A DNA stretch of 64,000 bases from Taxillus chinensis (taxonomy: Eukaryota; Streptophyta; Magnoliopsida; Santalales; Loranthaceae). The first letter of the stretch is position 1, and each line of letters starts with the position of its first letter. Positions 11,225-23,372 of the stretch are shown one piece after another. The notes under the pieces were generated by a model. It was not told the origin of the DNA, searched no databases, and was given only the letters and a program-made list of their open reading frames with translations. Location of the stretch: positions 33,576,312-33,640,311 of the forward strand of contig CM042085.1 of the NCBI GenBank assembly GCA_023512835.1, in the 5' to 3' direction. The position numbers and the translations under genes were made by a program.

Positions 11225-11751
11225 GCAGTCGAGCTGCCTCGTTACATTTGACTACTACTTAACTCCTGCGCGAGCAAGCCGTTTTTCTGTTTACGCAAAG
11301 TGTAAAATATTATGACTTTAAACCGTAATTGTCTTGTACTTTATCTACTTGTACACTGCTCTTCCTTTTTCCTCTTTCTATGTTTTATGTGTACTTACTT
11401 TCAGTCAGTTACGTCTTCTGTATGTCTTTGCTCTGTTGCCTGGTGTTCTGTGCTTTATTACATTACTCCCATGGGATTTGTGTTCTGGTGCTTGTTTCTC
11501 ACCCTAGAAAGGGGGAGTATCTTTCAGGTGGAGCAACTAGCAAGGTCGTAGGGGGAGTCATCTTTGACAGGTGTCGGCTAATGTAGCTTCATGCCTACGG
11601 GGGAGAGGAGTGTGCATTTTTTTTTTTTTTTTGTAATTTTGATCTCCTCCAAGTTTTTCATATGCAAAGATATTTTCTGTTAATCTAAAATTGCCCATCA
11701 AACTCATAGTCTCAGACTTCATGTATTCACCCGTTGTCGGCTTACATTAAA
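11225..11751 (+). other. element A 3' spacer with repeated GGGGGAG boxes
   Basis: Non-coding. It contains polypurine-like boxes AAGGGGGAGTAT (about 11509), TAGGGGGAGTC (about 11549) and ACGGGGGAGAGG (about 11597) ahead of the true 3' polypurine tract. The inverted A' copy at 36906-37412 has the complements of these boxes. Confidence 0.7.
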
Positions 11752-11762
11752 TAGGGGGAGAT
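11752..11762 (+). other. element A 3' polypurine tract
   Basis: TAGGGGGAGAT directly precedes the 3' LTR. It is the plus-strand primer site used in reverse transcription and matches the A' tract at 36895-36905 and the B tracts. Confidence 0.85.
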
Positions 11763-13172
11763 TATTGGGATTATAGGATTTGATGAAGCTGCCAAAATAT
11801 AGTCTAAGTCTGGAGACTCGAAGAACCGAAGGTCGTAAGGTCAAAGAGTCGAGTTCGTAGAAGTGAAACTGTCATAGGACGTATTGGCAAGAGACTCGTA
11901 GACTCGTAGGGTCTGGAGACTCAAGGAAAAATAGTAATAGAACATAGCGACTCGTAGATCCAGGGTCGAAGGTCACAGAGTCGAAGCACGGAAAAGAGAG
12001 TTACTGCAAGCAACAATATGTTTAGAGACTCGTAGAGTCGAAGAATTCTAAAGAACAATAACTAAAGTTAAATAACTTGTAGACTCGTAGCCCATAGAAC
12101 TGTAGAATCCCTAACATCACTTAAGTCAATTAATAGAACTTAAACTGCCACTAGACTCGAAGACTCGTAGAGTTGAAGCCTTTGAACTTTGTTAAGAAAA
12201 CAGGTCTCGTAGACTCGTAGGTTGAAGGTCGAAGAGTCGATGCTATACAGACTGGCAAACAAATGAAACTATAACTCAGGGGTCGTAGAGTCGTAGAGTT
12301 GTAGACTCAAGGGATACAATTACTCTAAAGAAATTGCCAAACTTACAGACTCGGAGACCGAAGGCTGAGAGTTATAACTGAAGGGTCGTAGTCATACGGA
12401 GACTCAGTTTATGAGCATTTGCGAAAGACTAAGGAAGAAAAACGAAGTCTAAGACTGGTAGAGTCGAAAAATTTCAGAGCCACTTAGTCAAATAAAGTGA
12501 ACTGAGAGACCCATAGGTCGTAGACCTGCAGAGCTAGGGTCGCAGACTGGTAGCTATAACAACAAGTAGATTAGGCAGACTACGAAGAAGTCACTCTGAA
12601 TGCCATTCGAAGATTCGCAGACTCGTAGAGTCGTAGACTCGCAGAGTCGGAGACTTCAGTTAATAGAGTGACATAAAAGACTAATCCAATCTAAGCTCTA
12701 GCCTCGGAGACTCGAAGATATGAGTCGTAGACTCGCAGAAACACTGTAAAGCCTGAAGCAAACTTTCGCCACTTCCAAGAGGTTTTACCTTCGAGGTAGA
12801 CTTACAACCCTAAGCATATTCACTTAGCGATATCTTCAGCTAGGGTTTGTACAGTAAGCCTGCGCCGTCTCGAGCAGTTGAGCGCATTTAATGACACATT
12901 AATTGCTGCCAACTACCATCCACGGATGAACGGCCAAGATCGACTGCATGCCAAATACGCAGTATGGGCGTCTGATCTGTAAATCAGAGCAGATCAACCC
13001 ATCCCCTGACATTCCGCATTTTCAGTGGCGGGAAGTCAGTCTGTCGGGATGGACAACACGGCACACGAGCACTTTAACCTTAAAAAATATATCTCTCACA
13101 CACTTAACGACAAAATCAAGAGCTTAATCTCTCTCTCAAAAGAAGGAAACACACAGAACACAATATAATGAT
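11763..13172 (+). mobile_element. element A 3' LTR, first part
   Basis: The LTR starts TATTGGGATTATAGG, where A' has TGTTGGAAATATAGG, so the terminal TG has mutated to TA. Homology to the A' LTR continues to 13172. There X1 has inserted (duplication ATGAT at 13168-13172) and the LTR resumes at 29126. The joined length is about 1.87 kb against 1.99 kb in A'. The U3 part is dominated by ACTCGTAGA-type motifs. A possible sense TATA region is near 13080 (AAAAAATATATCTC). Confidence 0.88.
11810..12760. repeat. degenerate GACTCGTAG array in element A LTR
   Basis: Dozens of short motifs of the type GACTCGTAG, GAGTCGTAG, GACTCGAAG or GGTCGAAGG are spread over nearly 1 kb, with the densest run at about 12605-12660. 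The A' LTR has the complementary array (CGACTCTACGAG) at about 35800-36860. It is not a clean tandem repeat: motif and spacing both vary. Confidence 0.8.
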
Positions 13173-13679
13173 TGTCATCACCGGATTCCGTCCGGGAGGG
13201 AAACCGCTTTTGGGGTGTGGTTCCCCCCCGTCCTTCATCCGAAGGGTGATGAAATAAACAGAGTCGCCACCAACCGTTTTTGTTTGGTGTGATTGGTCAC
13301 CTAAAAGGAATTTGATCTAAGCCACTAGGGACGGGCTCGGGAGTTGGTTACTCATGGGGAAGGGCTAGCACCCCCATGACGCCCTTTTGGTACCTATCTT
13401 AGGAGTTTGGAGGTTTCGAATTTATTTTAACTATTTGCCTAAAATTGACTAATTTTGAAGTGATGTTGACTTTGCACATGGCCTGAAGGTCCACCTTTTT
13501 TATTCCCTAAGTTAGTTGTTGAAGTGGGATTAAGTCCAATTTGCCCTAAATATCTAAAGGGAGTCCTGACGGATTAATCTTTACATTTTTATTTCTACAT
13601 TTAAAGTTGAAAATTAAATTAAATTTAATCCTAAACTTCTAAAGGGATCCTATGGTTTTAGATCTAAAGGCAAATGAAA

Positions 13680-13902
13680 GATTTTATTTCTAATTCCTAT
13701 GCTAACGTTTTTCTTTGTTTTTGTGTTTTTTGTTGTTTTTGTTTTGTTTTGATTTGTTTGTTTTTTTTTTTGATTTGTTTTTTTTTAACCAAATGTGCAT
13801 AATGACATTAGAGGTGAAAATAAAAAACAAAAGTAAATACTCAATACTAAAGCCCAAGCGTTAAAAACAAAACTCAAGTTAATTAGAAAAAAACTTTTTA
13901 CG

Positions 13903-13934
<32 letters not shown>

Positions 13935-15520
13935 CTTTTGTTTTGTTTTTTTTTGAAAAGCACATCTTTTTTTTTTTTGGAAAACACACATTTTGCTTTT
14001 TTGAAAATCATATTTTTCGAAGGAGTGACATTTTTATTTGAAAATAAGTGTTAATCACTATCTATTCCAACAATCAAACTAAAAGCATAACAACAAGTTA
14101 CATTCAGTCCAAAATATACAACATCAAATCTTTATTATTATTATTATTATTATTATTTTGTAAATTTTCTGTTCAAATTGAAAAATCAATTAAGTTTCTA
14201 TTGTTAAGTTCTTTGGTAAAGTTGAGAATTTAAATTAAGTTGTAAATAAAAATTTAAAATTTACAAGACTTGCTAGGAAGGCCCCCCCCCTTTTTTTTAA
14301 GAAAACATTTTGCAATTTTGATGTTATTTTGTTTTTTTTTTTGTTTTGTTTTGTTTTTTTGATTTTTTTGAAAAAGAAAAAGAAGAAAGAAAAAAATCGT
14401 TAAGGAAAAGAAAATCTTTTTTGTGTTTTGTAGAGAGAATTAATGTTATTTAAAAAAAAACCCCTGAAGACAAAGAAAATATTTTTTAAAATAATTTTAA
14501 AAACAAGAATACAAATAAAAGTGCTTGTGTGAGAGTAGCATCCACAAAATAAAAAACCTTCCTTTTGTTTTTTTTTCTCTTTTTTTATACTTTTTTTTGT
14601 ACTATGTTTGATTGTTTACAACGGTACAGCATTGGGTCAAGAGCCCATATATACAAAATCTTTAATGGCCATGCTAACATTCCGCTTAAGGCTAGAAAAT
14701 AAAATAAGTAAAAATAAAATCAAACAGTGAACAAACTACACTATTTTGCTACATGAGTGTGGATACAAAACTGATTTTGCACATACAAAAATCGAACATA
14801 CACCAATCCGCAGATTCAAGCAATCAAGCTTACCATTAATTAGAACGACGAGTAGACAAAAAAAAATGATAATAATAATAATAACGGAGAACAAAAAAAA
14901 CACCCAGAATCACCCAAACACAACAAAAACCAGACAGTGAAACGCCAGAACAAAGCACATCCCAGACAGTGATGACCAGATCAACGAAAGCCAGGAAATA
15001 ATAAGAATAATAATAATAATAACCAGATCAGCAAAGATCAGACAGTGAAGATGTGTCATACATAAAATCGTGTCTCTGTTATGTTTTTTTTATTGCTTGT
15101 ATTTTTAGCAATCTCGTTTTAATGCAAATAGCCAGACATAAACAAGAGGACGCAGGCATCAATTCATGCGAAGTAATTTCTCTCCTCTCAAAACCGTGCA
15201 AGCAGGATAGCATTAGAAAAGCCATGCCATATGTAGATTAAAATTTTCGGGACAGTGGAGGGAAGAAAAGACCCTTATGCTTAAACGCCAATAGAGATTC
15301 GTGAGCTAGTAAACTCAAAATGAACCAAAGATTAAAAACAGGAAAACAAGTGAATGGATTTTTTTTTAAAAAAAAAAAAAACAAACACCCAGCAGACCTT
15401 CAAAGGAATCAACACGCTGCAAAACCCTCTCCTCCTCTTTCTTTTTCTAGCTTTTCTTTTATTTTGAAAATAAGCTTTTCCATGAATAAAAAAACAAGGG
15501 ACAGGCACAGACAGTAGAAA
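13680..15520. repeat. low-complexity T- and A-rich part of X1
   Basis: Long stretches of TTTTG and AAAAAC type, an ATT-trinucleotide run at about 14130-14157, CCCCCCCCC at 14282, and ATA/ATAATA runs at about 14870-14885 and 15005-15022. Reading frames through here are simple-sequence artefacts. Confidence 0.85.
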
Positions 15521-16013
15521 ATCTATTCATCCACGCAGACCAGATAACATTGAGAAAATGACCCACTTATGAAAGCCAACACACAGACATGTCCAACGAT
15601 GCATAGGTATAGAGGCCACAAGCGTGAAAACAAAGGAGGAAGAAGCAAACAATAAGCAATCATAAGAGCAGGTAAACAATGGAAACCAACCACACTCCTT
15701 TGACAGACATGAACTGGGATGCCTTCGTCGAACTACTCGAATTCCGGTTGATTATTATGGCACACTAGGATGTTGTTCGTCCTCCTCTATCCTCCTTCAT
15801 GTGTGGGGGGTCACGCGGCAGCAACAATAAACGTCGGGTCAGGCTCGGTTTGGTGGTGCGATTCTGGGTTAAGGGGATGATTACGACCGAACTGTGCTCC
15901 ACATTAACCGGCTGTCGACGAAGAAGGAGGCGAAGAAAAAGGGAATTTGTGTTTTTCGGATTTTGGATTTTTTACAAGAGAGGAGAGCCCACACGAATTG
16001 AGAGGGGAGAGGG

Positions 16014-16021
16014 GTTTTATA
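16014..16021 (-). promoter_or_regulatory. TATA box of X1
   Basis: GTTTTATA on the + strand gives TATAAAAC on the - strand, within CTCTATAAAACCCCTC. This matches the + strand CTTTATATCC in X2 at about 44572 and fixes the LTR orientation. Confidence 0.65.
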
Positions 16022-16694
16022 GAGAGGATCTCGGGTCCAAGGATTCTTGAGGGCAGCAGCTATGGCAGGGTATGATGTATGAGGACCCGATTTGGCTTGG
16101 GTTTGGTTCGGCCGAGAGAGAGAAAAGGAGGTATGGGGGCGAGGCGTGGCTGGCGTGGAGGAGGTTGGCCGGGGAAGAGGGAGAAAAGGAGGTAGGTGTA
16201 TGATGGCTAGCGTAGCTGTCCGGCATGGAGGTGAGGAAGATGACGCAATGGAGAGAGAGAGAGAGAGGGGGGAAGATGACGCGATGGGATAAGGCTGGAG
16301 AATATGCTGTTTTTTTGTTTTTTTATTTTTCTTTTTGCTTTTGCTTCCTCATTTTCTTATTTGCTTTTTAATTTGTTTTATCCTTAGGCTAATGAGGAGA
16401 TGACACGTGGACAGGGGTAGGCGAGAAAAAAAAAAGATGGCGGCTAGGGTTTTTGATTTTTTCAATGGGGTATTGTTGGATCAAGCCCAGAATTTGGATA
16501 ATGCCGATAAAGCCTTATGTAATTTGATCTGAGCTCTTTTGTGTTTCTTTGATCGTTGCAGAAGATATGTTATTAATCCGAAGATACACTCGTGAGAGCA
16601 AAGCTAAGGACAGGATACATAATCCTGATCCGGACAAGAGTGAGTGTCGTCAAACACTTGGTAAATAACTAAGTCACCAATACATACGGAATAA

Positions 16695-17005
16695 GGAACA
16701 TTCGTGCGGACTAAGTCAAATTGGCGCTAAGTAAGGAACTTACATACAGAGTAAGGAAGTACTAATGCGGAATAAGGACCCGAGTCTTTATTAGACACGG
16801 AGTAAGGAAATTAGATGCAGAGTAAGGAATCCGGGCCACTCTCTCCTACGGAGTAAGGAACTTACATACGGAGTAAGGAACTTACATACGGAGTAAGGAA
16901 GCGCTGACACGGACTAAGGATTCCAGTACTAAATAGATACGGAGTAAGCAATCATTGACACGGAGTAAGGTTTCGAGCTTCATTAGCTACGGAGTAAGGA
17001 AAATT
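16695..17005. repeat. CGGAGTAAGGAA array in B1 5' LTR
   Basis: About 14 units of the type ACGGAGTAAGGAA or GCGGAATAAGGA, with spacers mostly of 8-25 bases, lie in U3 upstream of the TATA box. A TTACATACGGAGTAAGGAAC unit of about 22 bases is repeated perfectly at about 16860-16900. Confidence 0.9.
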
Positions 17006-17303
17006 ACACCGGACCAAGAAGATACTGCTTCAACTCAACCGCATTTAAAGTTATCAGCTCGCGGTGTCCCGATGTAAGACAAACTCGTTGAAAACCTGAA
17101 GAATCTCACACGTGGATCACCCGGATAAGTGGACACAACCTTAATTATATTTGGGAACTCACAAAGACACTTATACTCTTCAAATCCAAGATCTTGAGCT
17201 CCACAATCCGCAGCAGTGAAGGCAGAGAGATTACCGAGGGATAGTTAGTGCTGAACGCATTCCGGAACTACAAGTTCCAAGGTTGTCTCTTAGGAATGTT
17301 TTG

Positions 17304-17311
17304 TATAAATA
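17304..17311 (+). promoter_or_regulatory. TATA box of B1 5' LTR
   Basis: TATAAATA within TTTTGTATAAATATTC. The same sequence is at 28178-28185 in the 3' LTR and 52679-52686 in B2. Confidence 0.75.
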
Positions 17312-17632
17312 TTCATACTTGTACATTTGTGTAAAAAGAGCAAGTGTGCATTTGTAAGAAAAGTTTAACCCTGTGTATGCACAAGCGGCTTTATTTTTGG
17401 AGATAGAATTTGGCTAGTGTGTAAGTTCATTTGTAAACAGAGTGTAAGAGAGTCCTGCTTCTATTTTGTTGTATTTATCCTGTGATAATAAAACAAAATA
17501 CTTCCACTATCCTGGTTATCTTCCATGAGTGATTCTATCACTTAACTAGATAAGTGTTTGTGTCTTAAGAGAAAGAAAAGAGTTTTGATAAGAGCCTATT
17601 CACCCCCCTCTAGGCTCCAAGGGACCATCAAG

Positions 17633-17645
17633 TGGTATCAGAGCA
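17633..17645 (+). other. B1 primer binding site (tRNA-iMet)
   Basis: TGGTATCAGAGCA starts two bases after the LTR and is complementary to the 3' end of plant initiator tRNA-Met, the usual minus-strand primer of copia elements. Confidence 0.92.
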
Positions 17646-17691
17646 AGTTCTATTTGTTCTAAGTAGAGATCCCACTCTTTCAATCTCAGAA

Positions 17692-19993
17692 ATGGCCGAA
17701 GAAAGCAGTATGCTATTCAACACTTGCCTTAACTCCGGAGGTGCACAGGAGCCCATCCCGAATCGAAGCAGTAGTGAAAATGTCGACCCAGCTCAACTGC
17801 TGCCGCGCCGCTTCTCAACCACGGAGTTCCTGGCTTTACTCGACGAAACCGCCCAAATTCACACCTGAGCTTTTCTCCCAGTGGAAAGCTCGCATGAAGA
17901 TGTTTATGGTATGCCATGATCATCTTATGTGGCCATGTCTTCATCAGGAGATTCCAATTCCGATGACTATCGGAGAACATGGAGTTAGAAGGCCAAAGAC
18001 AGATGCTGAACTTACCAATGATGAAAGAGCCTGGCAGTGCGCTAGTGAAAAAGCTCTGGCTTATGTTACATCGTCTTTGGATTCCAAGGCTTTCATGGAC
18101 GTCCAGGGCTGCACGACAGCAAAAGCTGTTTGGGACAAACTGACAATCCTCTATGAGGGGAGTCAGTCCTAGATGTAGAACGTGATCTGTACTCTCAGAC
18201 AGAACTTTGAGAGTTTCAATCATAAACCGGGCGAATCACTCGAAAGCATCTATCGGAGATTCGGCAAGCTCATTCTTGAGCTGAAGACTGTCAATGAGCA
18301 CTATTCTCAATCCCAGGTAAATGACAAGTTCTTTCGCTCCTTGCCGGATCGCTACTACTCCAAACAACTCCAGATGCAATCAGACAAGAATTGGCAGTAT
18401 GTTCCCCTTGAAGAACTATATGGAGAGCTGCGGACTCACGAAGTCAGGTTTAAGTACTCTGACCGGGATGAGAAAATAGCTCGGAAAGAAAAGGGGGTAG
18501 CTCTCAAAGCTACAAAATGTCTAAACATACTGAGGAATGATGATACGGACGTGTCCGAGAATTGTGATTCTGACGAGGAGGAGGAGATAGCACTTCTTGT
18601 CAAATCCTTTGAGCGATTCCTACGGAAAAGCAGAAAAGGGTTCAGGAGACGCTCATCATCATCTTTCCTAAGGAAGGAGCGACCAGAGTCTAGTTCCCAG
18701 GAATGCTTCAACTGTGGGAAAACCGGTCACTGGGCCAAGGAATACAGGTCCAAATCAAAAGAGGCCGAGAAAAGTGACAAGGTAACTCCTCGCCGCTCCA
18801 CCTCAGACAACATCAAGAACAAGAGGAAGGCGCTCGTGACAAAATACATGAGTGGCTCGGAAGAAGAGGAGGAATCCTCGGATGATGAGCCAACCACTAA
18901 GCCGAACGTCTGCCTCATGGCAAATACTGAGGTACCTTCTATCTTCGAGCTCCTGAGTAAATTAGAATCTCTTACTACTGCATGTGATCATGAAAAGAAT
19001 GAGAGACTAATAATTACTCAAATGTACAAAGATATGGAAAGTCAGAATGAACGTCTTGAATTTACTATTAATAGACTCGAAAAGGACATCACTGACTTCA
19101 GAGGAAAAGAAGCTTGGTATCACGATCTAAGAGCTGAAAATCATTTGTTAAATACCAATCTCTCAGGCCTAAAAGTTATAGTAAAAAGACTCGAAAATGA
19201 ACTGGAACAGGAAAAGGAAATAAATCGTAAGTGGCTAAAATCCGGGGAAATAGCGTCTACCTTTAGGACTGATCCTGACGACATCCGAGTCAAACCTGGC
19301 CTAGGTTCCGAATCATCAACTTCCATAGCTCAAGCTACTAAGTGTCCTCCGGATTTCACTCCTAAACTAACCAACTTATATCCTGTTAGTACATCTAAAC
19401 TGTTGGATGGTTTCATTTCAGGTGGCACCATAGTTTATGACTGTGGAGCCGAAGCTGTTACTGCACTTCCCGAAGCAGTAGCACCCGTAACTAAAGATGA
19501 AGGGAAGGCTGCTGCAGTTAAAGCCAAAACTGTAGCACCCAAAAAGAAAGACAAGGTTAAGGCTAATGCATCTAGGGCCAAGAGCGCGTCACCCAAACGC
19601 AATGGATTAGGCCACAGGGAACAGAGTAGAAAGTCTGTAAAATCTAAGAGACCTGTATCCCCTGTTTGTACTTCACATTATAGTGTCTGTTCCATCTGTA
19701 GAGAAATAGGTCATTATCACTATGAATGTTGGAGTTTATCTGATAACTGGCTTTGTAATCAATTTCATATCAATAAAGATCAGTTAAACAAAAAGGGTTC
19801 TTCGAGCAAAATAAAATCTAAACCTCGAAGGAGTATCTCTCCCAAGAAAACCCAAATAAAAGAGGTAGCTGAAACTAACAAGCTAAAGTCAACTTGGAGA
19901 GCTAAAAGTCCTAGCAAAATCAAATCCGTAAATGTTGATGATACTGCTGCTCTCTCTAACCGCCCGAAACAAGTTTGGGCACCAAAAGTGTAA
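17692..19993 (+). pseudogene. gag: B1 gag (capsid and nucleocapsid), disrupted
   Basis: Start chosen at ATG 17692 (MAEESSMLF), the first after the primer site; B2 has the matching ATG at 53054. The capsid part (about 17860-18460) is a UBN2/copia gag domain with KFTPELFSQWKARM, CTTAKAVWDKL and SLPDRYYSKQL. A first CCHC knuckle at about 18706-18750 has lost its last Cys (CFNCGKTGHWAKEY). A coiled coil follows (about 18930-19230). A second knuckle, CSICREIGHYHYEC, is intact at about 19689. The tail is basic. Breaks: a frame change near 17850 and two close stops (TAG 18170-18172 and TAG 18176-18178). Gag with a second, C-terminal knuckle and long coiled coil fits the SIRE lineage. Confidence 0.9.
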
Positions 19994-20052
19994 ACTGTTG
20001 TCTTTTAGGAGCATCTCTGGAATGCATTGCCGGATTACTTGAAGTTAAAGAT

Positions 20053-23000
20053 CAATAAAAGCAAGTGGATCCTTGATAGTGGATGCTCCGGACATATGAC
20101 GGGTGATTAGACTCGCTTGTAGAAGTTAATGATAAACAAGGTCCATCCGTTTCATATGGCGACAACAAGCAAAGTAAGACTGTCGGGTAAGACACCTTAA
20201 CTAGCAGCTGTGTATCAATCACTAGAGTTGCACTAGTCGAAGGTTTAAAGCATAATTTGCTAAGTGTCAGTAATTTATGTGACAAAGGATTTACTGTTTC
20301 CTTTTTGTCCAACACCTGTACAGTAAGAGAAAACTTATCCGGAGATGTTAAGTTATTCGGATCAAGAGATGGGGACATTTACTCAGTGGTATTAAGAAAT
20401 AATTCTTCGACCTTGTATGCTTCCTCACTAAAGCATCGGATGAAGACGATTGGCTATGGCACAAGCGATGCGCACATTTAAACTTTAAGACCATGTCTAA
20501 ATTAGCGTCACTTGATCTTGTCACCTGGTCTACCTAAACTCAAGTTCTCCAGAGACTCTCTCTGTCGAGAATGCCACTGGGCAAACAGACCAAACATAGC
20601 TTTAAGAGCAAATCGGTTAACTCAATAATCGCTCCTCTACAACTTCTTCATATGGACCTATGTGGTCCTATATCGGTCTGTCACTAGTCGGTGCGAGATA
20701 TACCCTAGTGGTTATCGATGATTACACCAGATACACATGGGTGATGTTCCTGAAATCAAAGGATCAAACTTTTGAGCATCTTGTAGATCTTTTCAACTGG
20801 ATAAGCAAATCACAAGGACTGAGCACAAAGTGCATCAGGAGTGATCATGGTACAGAATTTGATTTTTCGGAAATGAGATCATATTGTTCGAACAGGGCAT
20901 ACAACATGACTTCTCTGCGCCCAGAACTCCTCAACAAAATGGGGTAGCTGAGCGCAAGAATCACACTTTAGTCGAGGCTAGCAGATCTATGTTAGCAGGG
21001 GCAACGCTTCCTCTCAGTCTATGGGCTGAAGCTGTGTCCACTGCCTGCTATGTTCAGAATAGAACTCTAATAAATAAATCTACCATGAAAACACCCTATG
21101 AGATGTGGAGAGGACGAAAGCCTTCAATTTCACATTTCAGAGCCTTTGGGTGTACTTGCTATATTCTGAACAACGGCAAAGAACCCCGGAATAAATTTGA
21201 ACCAAAATCTGATGATGGGATCTTTGTCGGGTACTCATTTCATAGCAAAGCTTATCGGGTCTTCAATAGAAAACTTTTTAAAGTTGAAGAATCTATCCAT
21301 GTGACCTTTGATGAAACTAACCTTAATTGGTCAAAAGTCGGTTCTTCCAGTTCTAATGTGCAGGTCATGGACAGCAACGTCGATTATTTGAAGTTTATGA
21401 ATGTTCCTGTTACACATCTTGACCAACCACGTGGCATCAGCGAAGCACAAAGAAATTATATGGATGATGCTACGGATGACTCGGACTCGGATTACCATTT
21501 AGCTCCGGATATACTCCTATGGATACCCAAAATTTCGAAGCACCTTCAAGTCCGTCCGGACTAGTTAACACTGAAAGAAACACTGTTGAAGAACCATCTA
21601 GTTCAACCGTACCTCTCAATACGGAAATATCTAGTCTGGACGAAGCTCAACTAGCAGATACAACTGAACCACCTAATCTGGAAGAGCTTCAAATTGTTCA
21701 AGATCATCCATCACATGCACAGAATTACAGATGGACTCGAAACCATCCCTCAAATCAAGTGATTGGTGATCCTACTGTTGGTGTAAGAACAAGAGCAGCC
21801 ACCTCCAACATGAGTCTTTACTCGTGTTTTCTCTCTCAAATAGAACCAAAGGTGGTAAATGAAGCTCTTCAGGATTCGAATTGGATAGAAGCCATGCAAG
21901 AAGAGCTGAATCAATTTAAGAGAAATAATGTGTGGACCTTAGTACCAAGGCCTAAGTCTCAGCAAGTCATTGGCGTTAAATGGGTGTTCCGGAACAAGCT
22001 TGATACGGATGGTATAGTAATCCGGAACAAAGCCAGACTGGTAGCCAATGGATATCGTCAAGAAGAAGGAATAGATTATGATGAGACTTTTGCTCCGGTA
22101 GCAAGACTTGAGGCAATCCGAATGTTTCTGGCGTATGCTTCATATGAAAACTTCATAGTTTATCAAATGGACGTCAAGAGCGCATTCCTGAATGGAGATC
22201 TTCAAGAGAAGGTGTACGTTGAACAACCTCCCGGCTTCATTGAACCTAAGGCAGGACATCTTGTCTACAAGCTTCGGAAAGCGTTATATGGTTTGAAGCA
22301 AGCTCCAAGAGCCTGGTACGACACACTGTCAGAATTCCTACTTGCTCACAACTTCCAAAAAGGGAAGATAGACACCACCCTATTTCTACAAAAAGAGAAA
22401 GCACACACTCTGATCGTACAAATATACGTGGATGATATCATCTTCGGATCAATGAATCCAAGCTTTGTGAAGAGTTTGCCAAGTTGATAACAGGCAAGTT
22501 TGAGATGAGCATGATGGGAGAACTGTCCTACTTCCTTGGAATAGAAGTTAAACAATTAAAGGAAGGAATCTTCATTAACCAAGCTAAGTACACTCGCGAT
22601 CTTATTAAGAAGTTTGGTATGGAAGGTTCATCTCCCGTCAAAACTCCCATGCCTGTCAGTGCCAAGTTAGATCCGGATGTTGACGGCATATCAGTAAATG
22701 TGACTGACTACAGAGGGATGATCGGATCCTTGCTGTATCTTACAGCAAGTTGCCCAGACATTATGTTTACAACTTGCATCTGTGCACGATACTAGGCGCA
22801 TCCCAAGGAGTCACATATGCTTCATGTTAAACGGATATTAAGGTATCTTAAGGGAACAATGAATTTGGGACTCTGGTACCCAAAGGAGTCCAACTTTACC
22901 TTATCCGGATACTCTGATGCTGACTTCGCTGGATGTCGCATCGACAGGAAGAGCACAAGTGGTACATGTCAGTTTCTTGGAAATAGATTAATTTCATGGT

Positions 23001-23372
23001 TCAGTAAGAAGCAGAATTCCGTATCAACCTCTACCTTCGAAGCGGAATATATAGCTGTCTGGGAGTTGCTGCGCACAGCTACTCTAGATGCAAAGTCAAC
23101 TTACTGACTACGGTTTCAACGTGTCATCTATTCCACTCTACTGCGACAACACTAACGCTATTGCTATCAGCAACAATCCTGTCATGCATCCTAAGACGAA
23201 GCATATTGAAGTCCGGTATCACTTCATACGTGATTATGTTCTTAAAAGTCACATCTCACTGGAACACGTTGCTCACGAAGATCAACTAGCCGACATTTTT
23301 ACAAAGCCCCTACTTGATGCAAGATTCTCTGATCTACTCTTCCGTTTAGGTATGCTCGACTTTTCTGCATAG
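20053..23372 (+). pseudogene. pol: B1 copia pol (PR-INT-RT-RH), frameshifted
   Basis: The protease motif WILDSGCSGHMT is at about 20068, with a stop soon after (TAG about 20108). Then come the GAG_pre-integrase region (about 20257-20620), the integrase core (DDYTRYTW about 20718, SDHGTEFDF about 20839, APRTPQQN about 20920), the integrase C-terminus with the YSFHSKAYRVFN type sequence, RT with AFLNGDLQ and YVDD at 22425-22436, and RNase H (SDADF about 22915, EAEYIA about 23041, YCDNTNA about 23140). The end is IFTKPL...LGMLDFSA and stop 23370-23372. Frame changes near 20480, 20890, 21520, 22480 and 23090, plus TAG near 22793, break it into six or more pieces. Catalytic motifs are otherwise well kept, which fits recent decay. 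Confidence 0.92.

Larger units (their letters stand above)
16474..17630 (+). mobile_element. B1 5' LTR
   Basis: TGTTGGATCAAGCCC at the start and AAGGGACCATCA at the end. It contains the CGGAGTAAGGAA array, a TATA box at 17304-17311 (TATAAATA) and AATAAA at 17487-17492, giving a compact R region between them. Length 1157 bp. Confidence 0.95.

Noticed and set aside
16860..16905. Regular repeats with spacers in the B LTRs as a CRISPR-like array
   Set aside because: The units are short, degenerate and directly repeated in a plant LTR; spacers are not unique sequences of constant length.
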